Of a DNA stretch of 9,950 nucleotides, positions 6,754 through 9,950 are shown in pieces. This stretch comes from Kiritimatiellia bacterium (GTDB taxonomy: Bacteria > Verrucomicrobiota > Kiritimatiellia > UBA8416 > JABMPJ01), in assembly GCA_029939545.1 (NCBI GenBank), contig JAOZSS010000080.1:1-9950 (forward strand), read 5' to 3'. Under the pieces are notes generated by a model. It did not search any database, was not told the DNA's origin, and worked only from the letters and a program-made list of their open reading frames with translations. Every line of letters starts with the position of its first letter. Position 1 is the first letter of the stretch. The position numbers and the translations under genes are program-made.

Positions 6754-6769
6754 TGGCACACCTGCTGCG
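6754..6769 (+). promoter_or_regulatory. Sigma-54 (-24/-12) promoter of the caspase-like gene
   Basis: TGGCACACCTGCTGCG matches the consensus TGGCAC-N5-TTGC at the invariant GG (6755-6756) and GC (6767-6768), which have the required 10-nt spacing. Only the first T of the -12 TTGC is changed, to C. Transcription should begin near 6779-6781, about 20-28 nt before the start codon. The adjacent upstream gene encodes a sigma-54 activator. Confidence 0.75.
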
Positions 6770-6806
6770 ATATATAGCGGCACAAGCGAAGGCGGGAGTG
6801 AAAAGG

Positions 6807-7634
6807 ATGACACTTAAAAGCAACAACATGATCGGGCGGACGCTGGCAGCCACCGCAACCTTTATTCTGGCGGCCACCGTGATGAGCCATGCCGCAAGCG
6901 AGGCCTACAGCCGCCGGATCGCCGTTTGCGTCGGCATCAACGAGTATCCCTCCTACGCTCCCCTCTCCTGCTCAGTCAACGACGCCGTTGAGATGTCCCA
7001 GGTCTTCTGCAGCTACGGGTTCGACAAGGTTCTGCTACTGACCGACGAAGAAGCGCGCCGCGAGGATATCCTGGCCGCCCTCAAAGAGGTCGGCAGCGAG
7101 ATCGGTGAAAATGACCTGTTCGTCTTCTTCTACGCGGGCCACGGCTGGACCGGCGCGGATGCTAACGGCCGCCAGATGGGCTATCTCCTTCCGGTCGAAA
7201 CCCGCCGCGAGCACGAGGCCGATGACGGCGTCTCGATGCAGGAGCTGCGCGAGACCGCCGAAGCCATGTCGAACCGTCACAGCCTCTTCATCATGGATTC
7301 CTGCTACTCAGGTTTCGGCATCTCTGTTGCCACAGATTCTACCGACTGGACCTCCTCCCGGAGTATTCAGATGCTGACCGCCGGCGGTGCGTTAGATCGC
7401 GCGTTCGAAGCCGATGGTCATGGTCTGTTCACTCGCTACATCCTCAACTACTTCCGCCGCTCCGGGGGGAGGAACAGCGGTGTTTCGGCTCTGAAGCTGG
7501 CGGCCTATGTGCGCACCCGCGTTCGCCGCGAGACCTCGGGCTGGCAGACACCGCACTTCGGCCGCATGGGCGCCGGCGAGATCGTCATCGCGATGAACGA
7601 CTCCGCCGCCCCGGCACTGGCCATGGCTAACTGA
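6807..7634 (+). CDS. Caspase-like cysteine peptidase (peptidase C14 fold) with signal peptide
   Basis: Numbered from ATG 6807, the protein has 275 residues. An N-terminal hydrophobic stretch (about 11-26, ending in S-H-A with likely cleavage after A29) marks export. The mature part is a single C14 domain: RIAVCVGINEYPSYAPLSCSVNDA opens the fold, the catalytic His is H112 in FFYAGHG, and the catalytic Cys is C166 in DSCYSG. The C-terminal subunit-like part has LTAGGALDRAFEADGHGLFTRYIL. Nothing is fused to it, so it is a stand-alone exported caspase homolog. A GTG at 6798 (AAGG 5 nt upstream) would add three residues; the ATG has GGGAG about 8 nt upstream. It is preceded by a sigma-54 promoter and the sigma-54 activator gene, so expression is probably signal-dependent. 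Substrates are unknown, and a processing or housekeeping role is as possible as cell death. Confidence 0.93.
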   Translation: MTLKSNNMIGRTLAATATFILAATVMSHAASEAYSRRIAVCVGINEYPSYAPLSCSVNDAVEMSQVFCSYGFDKVLLLTDEEARREDILAALKEVGSEIGENDLFVFFYAGHGWTGADANGRQMGYLLPVETRREHEADDGVSMQELRETAEAMSNRHSLFIMDSCYSGFGISVATDSTDWTSSRSIQMLTAGGALDRAFEADGHGLFTRYILNYFRRSGGRNSGVSALKLAAYVRTRVRRETSGWQTPHFGRMGAGEIVIAMNDSAAPALAMAN

Positions 7635-7787
7635 TCAGGAGTCAGGGGTCAGAAAGCGCAAGGCTATTCCCGAACGTATATCATCAGGAAAGACTTGTGA
7701 TATCTGCAAGGCCGCCGATATCTTCCTGCATCTATACTCGTTCACGTAGAGCTTTGATGCGTATTCCTGACTCCTGACTCCCGAAAA
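7635..7787. repeat. Convergent intergenic region with GGAGTCAG inverted repeat
   Basis: The gap between two converging genes is framed by GGAGTCAGGGGTCAG (7638-7652) and CTGACTCCTGACTCC (7767-7781), reverse complements at 14 of 15 positions. Each arm is itself a near-tandem of a short GGAGTCAG unit. Inside are CAGGAA (7685-7690) with TTCCTG (7723-7728), and GATATC twice (7699-7704, 7717-7722), giving a nested hairpin. It may act as a two-way terminator although T-runs are absent, or it may be a dispersed repeat. Confidence 0.65.
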
Positions 7788-8990
7788 CTACCCGGCGCGG
7801 CGGAACCGCATCGGGGTGGTGCCCGTCAGGCGCTTGAAGTGCTTGATGAAGTAGCTCTGGTCGTTGAATCCCACTCCATAAGCGATGTCGGTGCAGCTCT
7901 GTGACGTGTTGGTGAGTAGCTTCTGGGCATGCGAGACACGCATCTGGTAGATGAGCTGCATCACCGTGCGTCCGGTATAGGTTTTTACCAGATGCGCCAG
8001 CCGGCACGAGCTGAGCCCCACCTCCTCAGCCACGTTGCGCAGCGAAATCACCCCCGTGTAGTGGCACCCTATGTAATCAATAGCTTGAGACACCTTCACG
8101 TTTGACCGATTGACGCCCTGTAGGTAGATCGCGTCCATGAAGTCGTCCAAAGCGGTCATCAGCCGCTGCGACAACTTTTCGAAGCTCTGCGCCGCCACCA
8201 GTTTTTCGGTCCACCCGTGGTTGCGCTCGATCATGGGCTCCAAGAGTGGGTTGTCTTCTATCGCTGCACGCGTCAAACAGCTTAACAGCTCGACCGCACG
8301 CGCACGTAGCACCACAAGCTTCGGCGACGACATGTAGATGACCGCCAGCATCTCGTTGAGCAGACTCCGCGCTCCCGTGCGATCGTTTGCCCGAATCGTG
8401 GCCAGAAGCATACGCTCCTTCTCAAACGCATACAGCGCTGGCTGGCCCTCGCGGCGCTGATCCTCGATGGCGCGATTCAGTTGCTCCATCTGGCCGCGCC
8501 GTACCCGGTTTTCATCGAGTAGCTCTGCTTGCCACCCGCTCTGCTGGTAGAACATCGCCATCAAGTCATCCGCCGCCTGCTCCGCCTGCGATGACTCCCA
8601 GACCGGCAGCGCTTCCAACAGTTCGTCTGCGGCCTCGGCGGTTAATCCATGCTGAACCAGGTACCTCTGTGTCGGCTTGATAGACTGTCCCTCCGCCAGT
8701 GCAAGCACACCGCCGCTGATCAGCCCGCCATAGATCCGGCGTTTGTCTTCCAGGGCCACCATCCACGACAAGATCCCGGGCGCAGACTCATAGAGGTAGG
8801 GTCCCCCCTGGTTGATGCTCTGCTGTAGGGCATAGTTACGCCGGCGGGTTGCGTTGTCCAGAAGCCCGAGTGAATCGTTACCCCCGCCACTTATCTGTCC
8901 CGCAATGTCCATCATCCGCAGGTCGAGCCCATGCCGCCCGCGATAGTCCCGGCCGACAGACTCCAGTAGACGCTTCGACAAGATCGCCAT
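7788..8990 (-). CDS. AraC-family transcriptional regulator with N-terminal PocR-like sensor domain (paralog)
   Basis: The 400-residue protein has the same three-part plan as the regulator at 2754-3971. The N-terminal PocR-like part (about 40-150) has ALQQSINQGGPYLYESAPGILSWMVALEDKRRIYGGLISGGV. The middle helical part (about 188-288) has EKERMLLATIRANDRTGARSLLNEMLAVIYMSSP, which is nearly half identical by eye to the other copy. The C-terminal double HTH carries YGVGFNDQSYFIKHFKRLTGTTPMRFRR. CHAGL is replaced by SAPGI. ATG 8990 is preferred as the start, since AAAGG lies 9 nt upstream and the protein then begins like its paralog; ATG 9035 has no ribosome-binding site and adds an unusual MWVYFHVFEYERLIY leader. 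It is divergent from the corrinoid protein gene, the usual layout for a regulator and its target, but this is inference. Confidence 0.88.
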   Translation of the reverse strand: MAILSKRLLESVGRDYRGRHGLDLRMMDIAGQISGGGNDSLGLLDNATRRRNYALQQSINQGGPYLYESAPGILSWMVALEDKRRIYGGLISGGVLALAEGQSIKPTQRYLVQHGLTAEAADELLEALPVWESSQAEQAADDLMAMFYQQSGWQAELLDENRVRRGQMEQLNRAIEDQRREGQPALYAFEKERMLLATIRANDRTGARSLLNEMLAVIYMSSPKLVVLRARAVELLSCLTRAAIEDNPLLEPMIERNHGWTEKLVAAQSFEKLSQRLMTALDDFMDAIYLQGVNRSNVKVSQAIDYIGCHYTGVISLRNVAEEVGLSSCRLAHLVKTYTGRTVMQLIYQMRVSHAQKLLTNTSQSCTDIAYGVGFNDQSYFIKHFKRLTGTTPMRFRRAG

Positions 8991-9182
8991 ATAGATGAGC
9001 CTTTCATACTCAAAAACATGGAAGTATACCCACATTTTCTGCTAGTTTCAACAATATCGTTATATTCAGCAAAAAAAAGTGACTAGAAATCATAGAATTA
9101 TAGACCTAGCATGGGACCTTCTACTGAGAGGTGGAGGGCAACGGAGTGTTGTCAAGATTTACAACCAACAAAAAGGAGTACC
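8991..9182. promoter_or_regulatory. Divergent control region between the AraC regulator and corrinoid protein genes
   Basis: This AT-rich stretch (about 9035-9105 is the most AT-rich) must hold both promoters. An inverted repeat AATAT/ATATT occurs near 9052-9065. Several -10-like words (TAGAAT, TATAGA near 9095-9105) point toward the corrinoid gene, but no well-spaced -35 was found. GTTGT (9148-9152) and ACAAC (9161-9165) can form a small hairpin just before the ribosome-binding site AGGAG. No sigma-54 promoter and no cobalamin riboswitch box were seen. Confidence 0.4.
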
Positions 9183-9815
9183 ATGGGCGTATTGCAGGAC
9201 ATTGCCGAAAACCTGATGAAGGGCAAGGCCAACGATGTGAAGACGCTGGTTGAACAGGCTCTGAATGAAGGCAGCGCGCCGAGCGACGTGCTGAACGAGG
9301 GGCTGCTGGCCGGGATGAGCGTAATCGGCGAGCGCTTCAAGAAGAACGAAGTGTACGTGCCGGAGGTTCTGATTGCCGCCCGTGCGATGAAGGCTGGAAT
9401 GGAGATCCTGCAGCCGAAACTGGCTGACGTCGGCGTGGAGCCGATTGGTGTGGCTGTGGTCGGCACCGTCAAGGGTGACTTGCACGACATTGGTAAGAAT
9501 CTCGTTTGCATGATGCTCGAGGGTGGCGGGTTTAAGGTGGTTGACGCGGGTATCGATTGTGATCCCCAGAAATTCGTCGACGTCGCCCAGGAGAACAACG
9601 CATCCGTGATCGGGGTATCCGCCCTGCTGACCACGACGATGACCAACATGAAGGCTGTTGTGGATGCCGTGAAGGCCTCAGCAATCGCCGACAAGACCAA
9701 AGTCATGATCGGTGGCGCACCCGTTACACAGGCCTTCTGCGACGAGATCGGTGCCGATGGCTACGCGCCGGACGCCGCTTCGGCAGCCGACCTGGCCAAG
9801 ACGCTGACCGCATAG
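9183..9815 (+). CDS. Corrinoid (cobalamin-binding) methyl-carrier protein of the MtbC/MttC type
   Basis: The 210-residue protein has the size typical of methyltransferase-associated corrinoid proteins. Residues about 1-85 are the helical cap (NEGLLAGMSVIGERFKKNEVYVPEVLIAARAMKAGMEIL). Residues about 88-210 are the B12-binding Rossmann domain, with GTVKGDLHDIG carrying the cobalt-ligand H101 in D-X-H-X-X-G, SALLTTT (S146) and the GG of IGGAPV (177-178). Such proteins accept a methyl group on cobalt from a substrate methyltransferase and pass it to a second enzyme that methylates tetrahydrofolate, coenzyme M or a similar acceptor. The start at 9183 is set by AAAAAGGAG ending 5 nt upstream; an in-frame ATG at 9111 would add 24 residues that do not match the family. 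The substrate enzyme is not in this window, so the substrate (methanol, methylamine, glycine betaine, aryl ether or other) is open. Confidence 0.95.
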   Translation: MGVLQDIAENLMKGKANDVKTLVEQALNEGSAPSDVLNEGLLAGMSVIGERFKKNEVYVPEVLIAARAMKAGMEILQPKLADVGVEPIGVAVVGTVKGDLHDIGKNLVCMMLEGGGFKVVDAGIDCDPQKFVDVAQENNASVIGVSALLTTTMTNMKAVVDAVKASAIADKTKVMIGGAPVTQAFCDEIGADGYAPDAASAADLAKTLTA

Positions 9816-9841
9816 GTCCACAGACAAGATTACAAAGAGAG

Positions 9842-9872
9842 GGCACAGGGCTGAAGGCCCTGTGCCTTTCTT
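9842..9872 (+). terminator. Hairpin terminator after the corrinoid protein gene
   Basis: A perfect 10-bp stem GGCACAGGGC / GCCCTGTGCC with a 5-nt loop (TGAAG) is followed by TTTCTTCTTT. It lies 26 nt after the stop codon. The T-tract is interrupted by C, so it may be leaky. A leaky terminator would give an abundant carrier protein and less of any downstream gene. Confidence 0.85.
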
Positions 9873-9950
9873 CTTTGTGCTCTCTGCGCCTGCCCTCCAT
9901 AGCTCGAATGGGTGTAACCGGTCTTCCGCTCCTGCCTGAGAGAGGAAAAA
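9873..9950 (+). other. Non-coding tail, likely leader of the next gene
   Basis: No gene is seen in these last 78 nt. The end (GAGAGAGGAAAAA) is purine-rich and may be close to a ribosome-binding site for a gene beyond the edge. No promoter could be fixed. Confidence 0.3.

Noticed and set aside
9016..9182. Possible cobalamin riboswitch or sigma-54 promoter before the corrinoid protein gene
   Set aside because: The leader is too short for a cobalamin riboswitch and has no B12-box-like word. No GG-N10-GC element with the right flanks is present.
6681..9815. Toxin-antitoxin or anti-phage defence island built on the caspase-like gene
   Set aside because: No partner expected of defence caspases is present (no nucleotide-cyclase, gasdermin-like, TPR/WD40 or STAND genes), and the protein has a signal peptide. 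A defence role has no support here.
9900..9950. GGGTGT ... CCTGAGAGAGG near the right edge, faintly like the TPP riboswitch core (GGGGTGC ... GGCTGAGA)
   Set aside because: The matches are partial, the stem between them is only about 3 bp, and the second half (ACCTGATC region) would lie outside the window. It cannot be supported.

Overview
The window is a GC-rich bacterial segment. It has the layout of a free-living bacterium with sigma-54 signalling, many AraC-type regulators and corrinoid methyl transfer. Several features recall the PVC group (Kiritimatiellota, Lentisphaerota, Verrucomicrobiota): the Gfo/Idh/MocA oxidoreductase, the PocR-like/AraC regulators, a cobalamin methyl-carrier protein, and GATCGG/GACAAC-type and GGAGTCAG-type intergenic repeats. 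No marker gene settles this, so the assignment is a weak inference.

Left part (1-2753). A Gfo/Idh/MocA-family oxidoreductase on the minus strand is recognisable over its full length. It is broken by one extra base (about 817-819) and one in-frame TAG (493-495). Its 238-nt upstream gap holds a 44-bp near-perfect palindrome (1232-1275) that looks like an operator. Next, also on the minus strand, is mutY. Its C-terminal half keeps a complete Nudix box, so glycosylase and possibly nucleotide-hydrolase activities sit in one chain. The roughly 315-nt gap between mutY and the next, divergent gene carries a large inverted repeat, a 12-bp tandem repeat and a good sigma-70-like promoter.

Centre (2754-7634, plus strand). 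A PocR-like/AraC regulator is followed 51 nt later by a soluble PAS histidine kinase. The kinase overlaps (ATGA) the gene for an NtrC-class response regulator with receiver, AAA+ (intact GAFTGA) and Fis-type HTH domains. A strong terminator closes this unit. Just behind it is a near-consensus -24/-12 sigma-54 promoter, then a caspase-fold (peptidase C14) protein with a signal peptide. The simplest reading is a two-component system whose sigma-54 activator switches on the adjacent exported caspase-like protein.

Right part (7635-9950). A convergent gap with an inverted repeat leads to a second PocR-like/AraC regulator on the minus strand, a clear paralog of the first. Both lack the usual Cys-His of the domain's CHAGL-type motif. 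It is divergently transcribed from a corrinoid (B12-binding) methyltransferase-type protein, which ends at a strong hairpin. The partner methyltransferases would be expected beyond the right edge. A link between the PocR/AraC proteins and corrinoid metabolism is inferred from gene order and domain type only.
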